Shown piece by piece: positions 10,201 to 21,186 of a stretch of DNA of 64,000 nucleotides; positions within the stretch are counted from its first letter, which is position 1, and each line of letters opens with the position of its first letter. The stretch is taken from contig WHVD01000072.1 in NCBI GenBank assembly GCA_015178975.1, positions 124,001-188,000 of the forward strand, read 5' to 3'. A program made the translations under genes and the position numbers. The DNA comes from Hysterangium stoloniferum. Lineage: Eukaryota; Basidiomycota; Agaricomycetes; Hysterangiales; Hysterangiaceae. Below the pieces are notes generated by a model. That model did no database searches and had not been told where the DNA came from. It was given only the letters and a program-made list of their open reading frames with translations.

Positions 10201-11116
10201 TATGTGGTGCAAGCTGGTCAGCTCTTTGCTTACTGAAAATGTCTGCGAAATCATGGTATTTTTTGGGAACTCCTTCCAGGTCAGCTTTTAGCTCAGATAG
10301 TTCTGGAGTTGCAAAACATCCAGATGCTTCATCAACTTTTACGCTGATCGAAAAACACTGTGATCTATCGAGTTTACTCGCCCTAACAAATGCTGAAGTG
10401 TTGATGAGAGAGATTCTTGGAGGTGTGGAGGTTTTGGTAGAAGCCAGAGGTGCCGTTGAGGCTGAAAAGGCTTTGGCCAGAAGAGATGCTGCAGGAGGAA
10501 TGGAAGTGTCAGGAATCTGGAAATTAATACTGCCCAATACCCAGTCAATCAACGGATTATATCAGGTGAGCCAGTTGTATCCAAGAACTACCAAACAGCT
10601 AGAGTCCAACTGTGTCATGAAAAAGGTAACCGTCTGGGATGTTCCACATGGGAACCAGATAGACATGTTGCAGGCTTGGGCAATTGCTGTATTGCTAGTG
10701 CCATCAAACAGATGCAAAGAAATTGTGGGCACAGAATGGAGTTTCAGATTATGTTTTGTGGCAAAGGTGGTATCTACAAAACAGTGTGTGGAGCCGGAAT
10801 CTATCAGAGCTTGGAATACTAAATTTCCAAGAAGGTCAGAGACGAGTTTTACAAATAATGAATCGGGATTAGAGAGAGCGGACACATTGAGACGGATAAT
10901 CTCGGAAACATGGAGAGAGTCAACGCAACCCTCTGTCCGTGCAGATTCCGGAGGGTTGCTTACTCTTTTTTCAAGTCTGTGGCGGGTTTTTCCTTTGACA
11001 TTGCAGTCGTAGCGGAAGTTGCCACATGCATGGGCTTTGGAAGAGCTAGATTTAATGGTACAGTCGGAAACCTTGTGTCCACCTTTCCCACAGAAAAGGC
11101 AGAGGTCATTGTCCAT
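7278..11116 (-). pseudogene. Gypsy element 1 pol (zinc knuckle, PR-RT-RH-IN-chromodomain)
   Basis: Order on the minus strand: zinc knuckle CLFCGKGGHKVSDC (CX2CX4HX4C); protease with LIDSGSTHCF; the RT start FIRKKDGSL near 10010; RT active-site region YLDD near 9710, where the frame shifts; RNase H with ETDASDYA and DKELLAIFEAFKHW; the integrase HHCC finger (HDHSISGHYG ... CKSCTTC); the integrase core with VVVDRFSK, SDQGSKF and QMECVNQ, so D, D and E are present; then a C-terminal chromodomain (LLYLVKWAGYEGTDEE). In-frame TGA codons at 10562, 10004, 7884 and 7440, and a TAA at 8397, fall where the family has Arg or Gln. Product if intact: a polyprotein for reverse transcription and chromatin-targeted integration. 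Confidence 0.9.
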
Positions 11117-11119
11117 ACG

Positions 11120-12205
11120 TCATTGTTTCTCCTTCGGGGTGAGTTTACCATTGGTGCCCAACAAATGGGAAATGTTGGGTTTGTCGGAAGTTGACTGTTT
11201 ATCCTTGTTGAATTTCTTGTCTTTTTTCCGATCGGAGTTTGATTTGCCAGTATTAGTGCCAGAGTTGCCAGTGTTATTGCCTGAGTTGTTGCTGGAAGAC
11301 TTGCTAGTCGATGCCTTGTTGTTCTGAAAACATTCCATTGGATTCTCTTGGGAGACCTCAGCTTTTCATTCCCAATAACAGGCATCAGATGTCTGAGCTT
11401 TAATCTGCATGAGTTGGAGAGTTTTCAACTTTCCATCTTTGCAGATCTCATCTTTAAGGTGTGACGGAAGTCCCATATAGAAATGGTGCCTGAGGGCAGA
11501 ATCGTCCCATCCACATCATGCAGTGAGGGAACTTGACAAGATAATCGGAGACTCCTTGATTGTCCTTCATCTTGAGCATCATTAATTCATTTTCTGCTTC
11601 ACTGGATTGATCGTAAGGTCTGAAATTAGTTTCCAGTTCTTCCACAAATGCATCCCAGTCGTCGAGCCATACAGGTGTCTCATCGGATATTCCAGATAGT
11701 CCAGGTTCGAACCAATCCTGAGCAGTATCCTTGAGATAAGAGAGCATGAAATTGACTTTTCAATTGTCAGATTTAAATGCAGCAGGTCATCACGGAAACT
11801 GAAACGGCATTGGAGAAGGAAATTCTTCAATTCTTTTGGATCCTTGCCAGTAAATGGTTCAGGTTCTTTGACTCCAGTGCGGGATGATTCTTTACTTTCC
11901 TCAGCAGATTTCAAATAGTCAGCAGATTTCAAATAGTCAGCGAATTTCACAATGGAGTTGATAAACAACATTTCAGTTGGTTCATCAGAAGATTTCTTTT
12001 TCGATGTCACCGGCTGATCTTCTGCTTCATTGTCAGAAGTGTTGTGATTGTTGGGATCCTTCATTACCTCAGTAACTTCCTCGGTAACTTCCTTGATGGA
12101 AGCTGATTTTGTTGGCTGATTTGGGGTTTCAGGTTGGGTGGTATAAAGTTGCAATGGGGATTGAAGTTGAGATGGTCCTTTGGCAGCTTTGTGTTTGGGA
12201 CGCAT
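11120..12205 (-). pseudogene. Gypsy element 1 gag
   Basis: The frame starts 34 bp inside the LTR with MRPKHKAAKG. It has the retrotransposon gag/capsid block EPEPFTGKDPKELKNFLLQC followed, after a frameshift near 11750, by LKDTAQDWFEPGL and LDDWDAFVEELETNF. A further frame change leads to an Asn/Ser/Lys-rich linker (11120-11338) ending in-frame with TGA at 11120, two codons before the zinc-knuckle ORF. Family knowledge: capsid protein packaging the RNA. It is broken by at least two frameshifts and one stop. Confidence 0.85.
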
Positions 12206-12239
12206 GATAAGCGAGTCGCAGAATTGAGATCTGATATAC

Positions 12240-12808
12240 TGTTAAGTGCCGTGTCGGGAACTTATTCTGGAACTATCAGAAAGTCACCGTGAAGTCGGGA
12301 ACTACCAGATAAGATCAGGACATTGGCTTCAGCTTATGTGTTGCACCTCTACGCAAATGCTCAAAGTCCTTAATTTCAGAGGTGAGACTTACAATAGAAG
12401 ATACGTATATTCAGAGTTCCGAAGAGTTCCAAATATCAAGCGTACAGAAAGATGGAAGAGGGAATATGAAACTAAGTCGATATCAGATCTAAAGTAAAGT
12501 ACAAATTCGCGGAAACTAATATAAGTCTTCTCATTATTATACTACAAACTAAGACCATAATAAGACGGAAATAGAAGTATTCTGAAACAGGAATACAATA
12601 AGACATATCGGGGAGACAATAATCTGAAACGGAAATATAATAGACAAACGAGTGAATACTTGTCAACAGACAAATTACCAAATGCAGAACAAGGAAAGAA
12701 TGCGGAACATACAGTAACTATGATGTTCCGTAGTCGGAGGTTGGAAGTTGGAAGTTGGAAGTTGGAAGTTGGATATTCAATTGAAACATCCAGAAATGGG
12801 TTGTAACA
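12240..12808 (-). repeat. 5' LTR of gypsy element 1 (569 bp)
   Basis: The ends are TGTTA...TAACA in either orientation. The same sequence, diverged, forms a clean solo LTR at 27585-28128, which fixes the borders. A (ttggaag)n run of about four copies at 12740-12772 is expanded relative to that solo copy. The core gcttcagcttatgtgttgca (12327-12346) is shared, as reverse complement, with four other LTR copies in the window. The sequence just inside the LTR on the minus strand (gtatatcagatctc) resembles a tRNA-primer site only weakly. Confidence 0.9.
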
Positions 12809-12811
12809 TTG

Positions 12812-13403
12812 ACCTTGGGGACAGCATGAAGGCATCTGATCAGTACATGCAAAATTTGCAACATATCATCATGTACTTTAAGCAAATCCATGAGTTGGAT
12901 AAACAATTCCCTTTTTATTGCCATTCTTCCTCTCTCCATTGGGATTATGAGTTCCTCAGACCATTCGGGGATCAATTGAATGACCTCTTCCAGAGTCCTT
13001 GATTGCGTGAAGAGGGTTTGAGCCAATAGAATCCCATGATACCTACCTAGCCAGGTTGTGATTGATGGAGGCATAGTGGAGTATCTCATTTGGTAGTCCT
13101 GCATAATTGCTGAACTTCCTCCTCTGAAATCTGAGAGGCATAGTACATGTCCCACTTGTCATTCATTGGTTTGTCATAAACCAGTTGTCCGTGGTAGGCA
13201 TGTTGAAGCATTACTTGACACGATGGAAATTCCAGAATAATGTCCTTATTGCAGGTAGGTAAAAGGTTTCTTTCTGGTGTTTTTAATAGTCCCTGGCATG
13301 AAGGTGGTCCTAATTGGCTGGCTGTCACTGGTTCGACTTCAGTTTGGGGAGAGCCTCTGACAGAGATTTGTTTTTGGGAAGTCAGTGAAGGCTTTCTCAT
13401 CAT
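12812..13403 (-). pseudogene. Unrecognised frameshifted ORF in retroelement debris
   Basis: Two overlapping minus-strand frames read as one protein broken near 13100-13150: an upstream part containing CNKDIILEFPSCQVMLQHAYHG cut to KPMNDKWDMYYASQISEEE, and a downstream part with MPPSITTWLGRYHGILLAQ and RTLEEVIQLIPEWSEELI. The composition is protein-like and not low complexity. I do not recognise the family. It ends where the gypsy 1 LTR begins, so it was probably truncated by that insertion. It lies in a stretch that reaches a polypurine tract and LTR start at 14389, so it could be an antisense gene carried by that element. Confidence 0.4.
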
Positions 13404-14369
13404 AACATTTCTGGGTGGTTTGAGACTAGCAGGTCTTCATCGTGGGAAGGAACTACTTGATCCCACTGAAGGTTTCATGGCCTGTTGCCCGTAGTCATTG
13501 TGTATAAAGGAGTCTGTTACTTTTAATAGACATTTTCTTCATGGGGAAAGAGTGGTCTGGCCCATATCAACACTATGAAGAGTTGTGAAAGTTTTAACCA
13601 TTCTATATACAAAGAATATCGACCATTTAGGTATGACATGACAATGTATTGACTGTCTAAGTTCAATACAACTGAAAGGATTAGTTATCTTAAGTGCAGA
13701 ATAGATAACTAAGACAACTGGAAAGAGAATTGACCTTACAGTATGATTCTGAGCAACTGCTCTAATGATTAAGGAAATAATATAAGAGAGTCGAACAAAG
13801 CAGAGTAGGGTGGATGTAGTCCACATGAATTGAGATAACAGTTTGGTTTCAACTAGTATAGTTCGAAATGGTGATTGCACTGATAGTTAAAGCCCATCTG
13901 TGATGGTCGAGATGATACCCTAATCATAACTTGCAGGACACTAAGTGGGTGTCTGGGCAAGTCGTGGTTATGAGGTAAAAAGTGTCTGAGTTTTAACTAT
14001 AGGCACTAAAGTACATAGGTCTAGTGCATATGCACCCACAAGAGTCTATGTACCATAGGATTACATAGGTCATCAAACTAATATATGTGTATGATAAAAT
14101 AGAGAGAAAATTGAAATAATAATTGAAATATAGTGTGGATCTGTCTGGGCTATATTTTGGAATATATTACACAGTACCTCTCACAGCATGGGCTTTGGTT
14201 CCATTTCTTGGATGTTGATGGGGTATGACAGAAGAAGAAATTTTATTATTTTCAATTTTTATATAGGCTCCTTGCATTTGAACCTTACCTTCTAGATCAC
14301 CTGACATCTTGACACATACATGTATGTAACTGATGAACCTTAACAAGTTCTAGGGCCTCTTTGGGACTT
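13404..14369. other. Non-coding retroelement debris with dispersed repeat pieces
   Basis: I find no gene here. The stretch 13890-14080 is repeated in inverted orientation at about 31160-31390 (shared phrases: gatgatacc, aacttgcaggacact, gtggttatg, gagtctatgtacc). The stretch 14200-14388 is repeated in direct orientation at about 31780-31978, ending in the same polypurine tract. Both indicate the interior 3' end of one retroelement family. Confidence 0.55.
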
Positions 14370-14372
14370 CAG

Positions 14373-14600
14373 TCTTAAAGGGAGGATACTGTTAGGACTG
14401 GGAAACTTACCAGGACCCAGAACCCATCCTATAGGTATTTTGACTCTCTATGTATATTGTATGAACCAGCCCCCAGCCTCCACCCAGACATTCCCCTTGT
14501 TCCCAATCTGTCTTTGCCTGTTTGATGTCTGGTTCAGTCTGCCCCTTGTTTCCTGATCCATTTGACATCTGGTTTATTGTCATATTGTATGCTCTTAAGT
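14373..14600 (+). repeat. Polypurine tract and start of a truncated 3' LTR
   Basis: The purine-rich ttaaagggaggatac (14374-14388) immediately precedes tgttaggactgggaaac, the layout of a polypurine tract followed by a 3' LTR. The same layout occurs at 31964-31979. The LTR end cannot be followed because the sequence passes into an oppositely oriented LTR copy near 14600. Confidence 0.6.
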
Positions 14601-15355
14601 TCCAGATCTCGGGGCAAAATTTCCAGTGGATATTCCAGATCTTCCTGGAAATATGTCCACAGAGTTTCAGAGAATTAGTCTGGGAGTTTCCAGGGATTAG
14701 TATTGGGAGTATCAGAATATTACCAGAGTACAGATGGTCTTGGCTTCAGCTTATGTGCTGCACCCTCATGCACTCACTTGGATATCCATATTTCAGAGGA
14801 TGGATATATGCTGGAGTGTTTACAGATACTCGGAGTTCCGGGAGTCTGGATTCTGGATTCCAGAGAGTTCCAAAGATCAAGTGTACAGAAAGACAGAAGA
14901 GATACAAACTAATTTGGAGACTAAGTCAAGATTAAAACTGAAGAGTAAGTACATGGCTATGGAAGACTACATATATAGATGTTCCAGTAATTGTACTACA
15001 AAAATCTAGAAGTATAATAAGAAAGATTAGGATGAAGATTCCAAAACAGGAATACAACAACAAGTAAATGAATACTTGTCAATGGACAAGTTACCAAATA
15101 CAGAACAAGCCTGAAGTTCAGAAATATGGAAACTATTATAAATGTTCCATGAATGGAAGTTGGGTTGGAAGCTATGGATAATTATGGAGGATGAAGTATC
15201 CAGGAATGAGTTGTAACATCAATGGATAAGTTACCAAATACAGAACAAGGGTGAGGTTCAGAAATTCAGAAACTAGAAATGTTCCATGGATGAAAGTTGT
15301 ATTGGGAAGTTATGGAAGATTGAAGTTTCCAGGAATGGAATGTAGCAATACTATC
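14600..15355 (-). repeat. Diverged LTR copy with partial tail duplication
   Basis: The stretch resembles the gypsy element 1 LTR in reverse orientation: it holds the shared core (cttcagcttatgtgctgcac near 14745), the ggaatacaacaa and tacttgtcaatggacaagtt phrases, and ends ...gagttgtaaca at 15218. The final ~135 bp are repeated with changes at 15219-15355, so the tail is partly duplicated in tandem. The start border is unclear. Confidence 0.6.
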
Positions 15356-15746
15356 CAGAAATGGATCCTAACACAATGTTTCTAGAATAAACACTGGGAG
15401 TCCAACTGGAATGGAAGTCCAGGCTGGGAAATGACTCAGGATATGTAGAGCAGTCAACTGTCAAAGGGCAGAGTAATACCAGAATGGGGTTTGAGTTGAA
15501 GGGTACTTGAGGGATGAGGGTCAGGTTCTGGTGGATTCCAGATCTTGATACTAGTCCAGAAGATGCTTTGGAACCTGATATGATATCTGGGAAATACTCT
15601 GTGGAGTCTCCAGGAATGGAACTTCACATACATATGCCTGTTATGTTTTTTTGTCTTTCTGGATATGTAGTACAATAATCTACTAGTCTATACATATATT
15701 GTACTATAGCTACTATCTGTACTTACAATCTGATCAGAAAATCAAC
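15356..15746. other. Spacer, no gene seen
   Basis: I see nothing definite. A short minus-strand ORF (15454-15675) has no recognisable features. The sequence leads into a dispersed repeat at 15747. Confidence 0.4.
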
Positions 15747-16085
15747 TTAGGAGGATATCTGAAAATGATTAAGCATATCAAATTTTAATATACTCTAAAG
15801 GTTATTTAAACATCTAGTATGTGATTCAAACATAATTTGGGTTTTCAAACTTTGGGAATGTTTAAAACTTATATGTATATTATGAAACAAAGCATCATTC
15901 AGGACCTGAATAGGTTATAAGAGAGTTTAGTAGATTAAAATGTTAAGACTTTTAAATAGCATATCCTTTTAAATGGTCCATTTCATACACATGTATATCA
16001 TTGACATCTCTAAATACATATGAATTATATTGGAATGTGTCTGTCAACTGAACAGATTTCTACTTGATTCAACATACCAAGAATA
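15747..16085. repeat. Dispersed repeat, copy 1 (host of Tc1 insertion)
   Basis: This stretch matches 30461-30789 throughout (shared phrases: taggaggatat, tttagtagattaaaa, agcatatccttttaaatggt, gaacagatttct, gattcaacatacc). It ends at the TA where the Tc1-like element is inserted. No coding capacity is seen. Confidence 0.8.
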
Positions 16086-16161
16086 CAGTGAGGGGCAAAA
16101 CCCTTCCAATGATTTTAGTTATGCAAAGATTCTTGAATAACTCAAGAACCACTGTAGATAC

Positions 16162-16473
16162 TGTTGGAATATTAGCGCGACGTGTCTGTGTCACATGACG
16201 GTGTTTAGGTCCACTACAGTCCACAACTGCCGGATGGGTATGCGGTGTCAAAAGTTCTATATATGCTATACTTCTGAGTTAGAAAAGTTTTCCTCAGTCT
16301 TTCGTTTATTTTATACGAGACTGAGGTTAGTAGATATTCTAGAATTAATGCTTCATAACTGATACTGATTTCTTATTAGTATATTGTTATAGGTTAGCAA
16401 TTATAGAATACAGTCTTTCGTTTACTTTATACGAGACTGAGTATATTGTTATAGATTACTTCGTATCTCAACA
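16162..16473 (+). repeat. Copia 5' LTR
   Basis: It runs tgttggaata...tatctcaaca and is 312 bp long. It holds two copies of a cagtctttcgttta...tatacgagactg segment. Each can fold, pairing cagtct with agactg across about 20 bases. A ctatatatgctata stretch near 16255-16270 may be the TATA region (inference). Confidence 0.95.
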
Positions 16474-16513
16474 GGTTATAGGGCCCCCGTAGCACACTCA
16501 CTGCAAATTCGAC

Positions 16514-19500
16514 ATGTCAAATTCCCAAAGTACCAACTCCATTGAGAAGGCCTCTTCTCGTCTTTATGACATCCCATATCTAGATGACACCGGATCAAAT
16601 TTCCAGTCATGGAAATATCGCACTCAAACAGTTCTCGAAGTTCGTGGATTGTCGAAAGCTCTCGAAGGCACTGAAACAGATCAGTCAAAAATCCGGGAAG
16701 CTAGAGCCCAGATTGTACTGACCTTGAAAGATGAACCTTTAAACGGAATCATCGGCCTCGAGTCTGCTAAGGAGGTGTGGGAGAAGTTATGTGCTCGATA
16801 TGAAGGAAAAGGGACACAAAAAGTAGCTTACCTCATTGGTGAACTATTCCGAAGTAGCCTTGTGGACTCAGAAGCACTCGAACCACAGATGAATAAAATG
16901 CGGACTACTGCCAGATCACTCAGAGCACTTGGAAACGAGATAAAAGACAACCTTATTGCCATTGCAATCATCCTATCACTTCCCCCTTCCTACTCGACTC
17001 TCCAGACCATCCTTATGTCACTCGAAGATCAGAAGACTGAAGATGTTATCGCAAAAATCCTTGCCGAAGAATCTCGCTGAAAAGAATCAGCCACACAAGC
17101 AGCATTTCTAGCAAAATTCCGGATCAATGCAGGAAAATCTAAAGATACATCAGCTTCTGGGAAAGAGAAGAAGAAGAAAAAGGAGTACAAGAAATGTGAT
17201 AATTGTGGAAAGAAGCATCCTGGCGAATGCCGAAAACCCAAAAATGATTCAAAAGATGATAAGACTGACAAACCAAAGATTCCTGAAGCCACAGCCAAAA
17301 TCGCACAAACGGCAGTATCCATAAGCCAGCCGATCCAACTCTTCATGGCTAGTGAACGATCCATAAATCGCAATATCCAACAGAAATGGATAGTTGACTC
17401 TGGTGCATCAGCTGCCATGAGCTCACACCGTGAATGGTTTGCCACTTACCAAAAACTTGAAGAACCCATAAAAGTCTGGTTGGGTGATAACAGCTACATA
17501 CTCGCTGTAGGAGAAGGCTCAGTAAAACTCGAACTATCAATTGGGAATCAGAAAATCACCGGCATTGTACAACAAGTCCTACATGTACCAGAATTGCATG
17601 GAAATCTTCTATCTGTGTCCAATCTCACACGAAATGGACTTCAGGTTGCTTTTGAAGCGAATCAAATGTGTCGCATCTATAATGAGCAAAATCAGCTTGT
17701 TGGAGAGGCACACCTGGAAGGAAACATATACATTCTTCATGCCGACGTCGTACTATCTGAACAAATCCACATCAGTAGGATTATCCCAGGAAGTGAAATA
17801 AAATCACAAGCACTTACCGCAGTTGCTAAGGAGTCGAAGGGTGACATAAAATTGTGGCATCGCTGCCTAGGTCACATTAGTGCCAAATCCGTCCTCAAAA
17901 TGGTTCGAAAAGGGATGGTCAAAGGAATGTCAATTGTAAAAGGCAAAACAATTGATACCTCACCTTGTGAACCATGTCTCCATGGAAAGCAAACTCGCAA
18001 ACCCATTCCGAAGTCCACTGAAAATCGAGAAACAACCATTCTTGCACGAATACATTCAGATATTTGTGGAAAAATGCCAACAAGATCACACACCGGATAT
18101 GAATACTTCATCACATTTATTGACGATGCGAGCCGAATGCTTGACCTCACATTTCTGAAGGAAAAGTCCGAAGCACTTGAAAAGTTCGCCGCATTTGTAG
18201 AAAGGGTCGAAGTCGAGACTGGAATGCGAGTTACAAAACTGAGGTCAGATGGTGGTGGCGAATACATCTCCAAGAAGTTTGAGACATACCTTACTTCAAA
18301 GGGCATCAAGCATGAGAAGACAAATGCATATACACCACAAGAAAATGGCGTCTCCGAAAGGATGAACCGCACTCTTGTGGGAAGTGCACTGTCAATGCTT
18401 AAAGATGCCGGGTTGCCCAATTCTTACTGGTCGGATGCTGTTGAATATGCTGGACAAATACACAATGTGGTTCCAACACGAGCCTTATCAGATTCAACTC
18501 CATATGAAGCCTGGTCTGGAAACTTACCAGATATTAGTCGTTTTCGGATTTTTGGCTGCACCGCATATGTGCTAATCCCGGAAAACAAACGACGAAAGCT
18601 AGATGGGAAGACCATTAAATGCATATTCATTGGTTATGCAAGGGACAAGAAGGCTTACCGTTGTATCGACCGAAGCACTGGTCAGGTGTATGAAAGTCGC
18701 GATGTCGTATTTGTTGAAGACATGGCCAGAACACCTGAAAGAGTCGTCATTGAGGTAACCCCAAGCTCAAACGACACAGGAACTGCTCGAGCAATCACCC
18801 CAGTTGAATCTATCGAAAATAACAGTGACGTACCAGACTTAATGGAAGTTGAAGATTCAGATGACGAAGGAGACAATGAACTACACGATAGTTACTTCAA
18901 TGAGTCAGATGGTGATCAAGAGGAAAATAGCAGCTCACATACCTCGGAACCCATGCAGTCCTCAACAGTGTCGGAAACCTCACAATCAACATCCCTACCT
19001 GTGGCAAATGAAAACTCTCGACCAGTCCGCACCCGAAAAGCTCCAATACGAGATGATGACAATCGTTATTTTGTTACTTCGTATGGACCTAAGAATCAAG
19101 AGTCAGTGAGCAAAACTCAAGTGAATGTGGTCCAATCAATCATAAATGAACCAGAGACTTACGAAGAAGCAATGTCTCGACCTGATGCACCTCAATGGAA
19201 AGCCGCCTGTGCAGAAGAACTTCTATCATTTGTCAAAACAGAGTTATATGATGAGGTTGAAAGACCCAAAGGCCACCGTGTTGTGGATTGTAAATGGGTT
19301 TTTCGACTAAAACGTGGACCAAATGGTGAAATACTTCGATACAAAGCCAGGCTGGTTGCAAAAGGGTTCACTTAAGTTGAAGGGATCGACTATAATGAAA
19401 CCTTCGCACCAGTAGTCAAATTTACATCCATTCGAACCCTCCTAGCTTTGGCAGCTGAACTTGATCTAGAATTGCACCAGATGGATGTCAAAACAGCTTT

Positions 19501-20701
19501 TCTCAATGGGAACCTCGAGGAAGAAATATTCATGCACTTACCTCCTGGATTTCGCAAGCCAAATACAGTTTGGAGGCTGAAAAAGGGCTTATATGGGTTA
19601 AAACAAGCTAGTCGAGAATGGTACAAAAAACTACGTACCGAATTTGAGGCACTGGGTTTCATTCGTTGCCATTCAGACCATGGGATTTTCATCAAACGTG
19701 ATCATGACATCCTTGTGATCATTGCTGTATACGTTGATGACCTATTGCTGCTGTCAAATTCAATGAGCGCAGTTGAAAAGGTCAAGGAAGATCTCAAACG
19801 GAGGTTTGAAATGACTGACCTAGGTGAAGTACGTTGGATCCTGGGAATGGAAATAACCCGAGATCGCAAAGCCCACACACTCTCTGTCTCTCAGCGCCGT
19901 TATGTGCTTGATATCCTCGAGCGGTTCGGAATGTCGGACTGCAAAGCTGTTATAACACCTATAGAACCAAACATGTCACTGACGAAATTGACGGCTCCAG
20001 AAATCGAAGCAAAAGCTTACCAGAGTGCAGTTGGATCCTTCATGGATGCCATGATAGGCACTCGCCCAGACCTTGCCTTTGCAGTGGGCGTGCTCAGCCA
20101 ACATTGCGCAAATCCTGGAAAGGATCACGAAAAGGCGATTAAACGAGTCTTGAGGTATCTAAAGGGATCATCAGATCTAGAAATCGTTTTCAAGAGATCT
20201 GGAAACACAAAAGTTAGAGGATATGTCGATGCAGACTGGGCAGCGGACAAAAATGATCGCAAATCACTTACTGGGTACATTTTCTTGCTCGCAGGAGGTT
20301 CCATCAGCTGGAGTTCGAAGAAGCAGTCTTCTACTGCTCAGTCCAGTACTGAGGCCGAGTATATGGCTGCGGCACATGCTGGAAAGGAAGCCCTCTGGCT
20401 TAGGTCATTTATGGAAGAACTCGGTTTTATTCAAGACTCACCGACACCACTCTATGTGGATAACCAATCTGCCATAGCCCTCTCAAAAAATCCAGAGTCA
20501 CATAGTCGAATGAAACACATCGGCGTACGCTATCATTTCATACGCGATCATGTCGAATCTGGTGAAATCGAACTGTTATACACTCCAACAGGTGAACAAG
20601 TTGCTGACGCACTAACCAAAGGACTCACAAAGATTAAGTTGGATAAGTTCATTGTTGGGATGGGATTAAAAAGAATCGGGAGTGTTGTGAACGCGCAGTG
20701 A
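16514..20701 (+). pseudogene. Copia gag-pol polyprotein, two in-frame stops
   Basis: One frame of 1395 codons runs from ATG 16514 to TGA 20699-20701, broken only by TGA at 17078 and TAA at 19373. Order: gag (UBN2-like, residues 1-190); a short zinc knuckle CDNCGKKHPGEC; protease WIVDSGASAAMSS; integrase HHCC finger (LWHRCLGH ... CEPCLHGK); integrase core with HSDICG, SDGGGEY and QENGVSERMN; reverse transcriptase with KTAFLNGNLEEEIF and YVDD; RNase H with YVDADWA, STEAEYMA and YVDNQSAI. PR precedes IN and IN precedes RT, as in copia. All catalytic residues I can check are present. The stops fit single C-to-T changes (CGA and CAA). The first lies upstream of the zinc knuckle, so programmed readthrough is unlikely. 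Confidence 0.95.
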
Positions 20702-20708
20702 GTGAGCG

Positions 20709-21020
20709 TGTTGGAATATTAGCGCGACGTGTCTGTGTCACATGACGGTGTTTAGGTCCACTACGGTCCACAACTGCCGGATGGGTATGCAGTGTCAAAA
20801 GTTCTATATATGCTATACTTCTGAGTTAGAAAAGTTTTCCTCAGTCTTTCGTTTACTTTATACGAGACTGAGGTTAGTAGATATTCTAGAATTAATGCTT
20901 CATAACTGATACTGATTTCTTATTAGTATATTGTTATAGGTTAGCAATTATAGAATACAGTCTTTGGTTTACTTTATACGAGACTGAGTATATTGTTATA
21001 GATTACTTCGTATCTCAACA
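20709..21020 (+). repeat. Copia 3' LTR
   Basis: It is 312 bp with the same ends as the 5' LTR. By eye it differs at four sites: ctacggtcc for ctacagtcc, tgcagtgtc for tgcggtgtc, gtttacttta for gtttatttta, and ctttggttt for ctttcgttt. It follows the polyprotein stop after 7 bp. GATAC follows it. Confidence 0.95.
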
Positions 21021-21025
21021 GATAC

Positions 21026-21158
21026 AGACCTGAAATTTGGTGGTTGGTGAGGTCTATATGTTATCTATATGCCCTTAAAATATTATGACATAAGCATTAG
21101 TATTTCCCACACTATAAACAAAACACTAATAAAATCACATTGGAAGGGTTTTGTCCCC
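21026..21158. repeat. Inner part of the left Tc1 inverted repeat
   Basis: This completes the left terminal repeat split by the copia insertion. It ends with cattggaagggttttgtccc, the reverse complement of the motif that opens the element at 16093. The whole matches 22288-22420 in inverted orientation (tatatgttatctatatg, aatattatgacataagcatt). Confidence 0.88.
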
Positions 21159-21186
21159 GGTATAAAAAGAACACAAATCAAACAAT

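Larger units (their letters stand above)
7278..12808 (-). mobile_element. Ty3/gypsy chromovirus (element 1), 3' LTR not found
   Basis: A chromodomain Ty3/gypsy retrotransposon reads on the minus strand: 5' LTR at 12240-12808, a 34-bp leader, gag, then protease, reverse transcriptase, RNase H, integrase and chromodomain. No second LTR is visible to the left: the sequence past the pol stop (7280 downward) does not match the LTR and runs into an ORF and a Helitron fragment. The element is therefore 3'-truncated or rearranged. It is inactive through several stops and frameshifts. The right border has no identifiable target duplication because the partner end is missing. Confidence 0.9.
16162..21020 (+). 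mobile_element. Ty1/copia retrotransposon, nearly intact, 4859 bp
   Basis: Two 312-bp LTRs flank a single long gag-pol frame. The 5-bp target duplication GATAC is at 16157-16161 and 21021-21025. The LTRs differ at four positions by eye (about 98.7% identity), so the insertion is young compared with the other elements here. It is inserted into the left inverted repeat of a Tc1-like transposon. Two nonsense codons interrupt the polyprotein. Confidence 0.97.

Noticed and set aside
8266..11327. Plus-strand ORFs of 80-257 codons over gypsy element 1
   Set aside because: They are antisense shadows of gag and pol, whose minus-strand motifs are clear.
17078..17080. Programmed stop-codon readthrough in the copia polyprotein
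   Set aside because: The TGA lies inside gag upstream of the zinc knuckle, not at a gag-pol border, and a second stop exists at 19373. Simple C-to-T mutation explains both.
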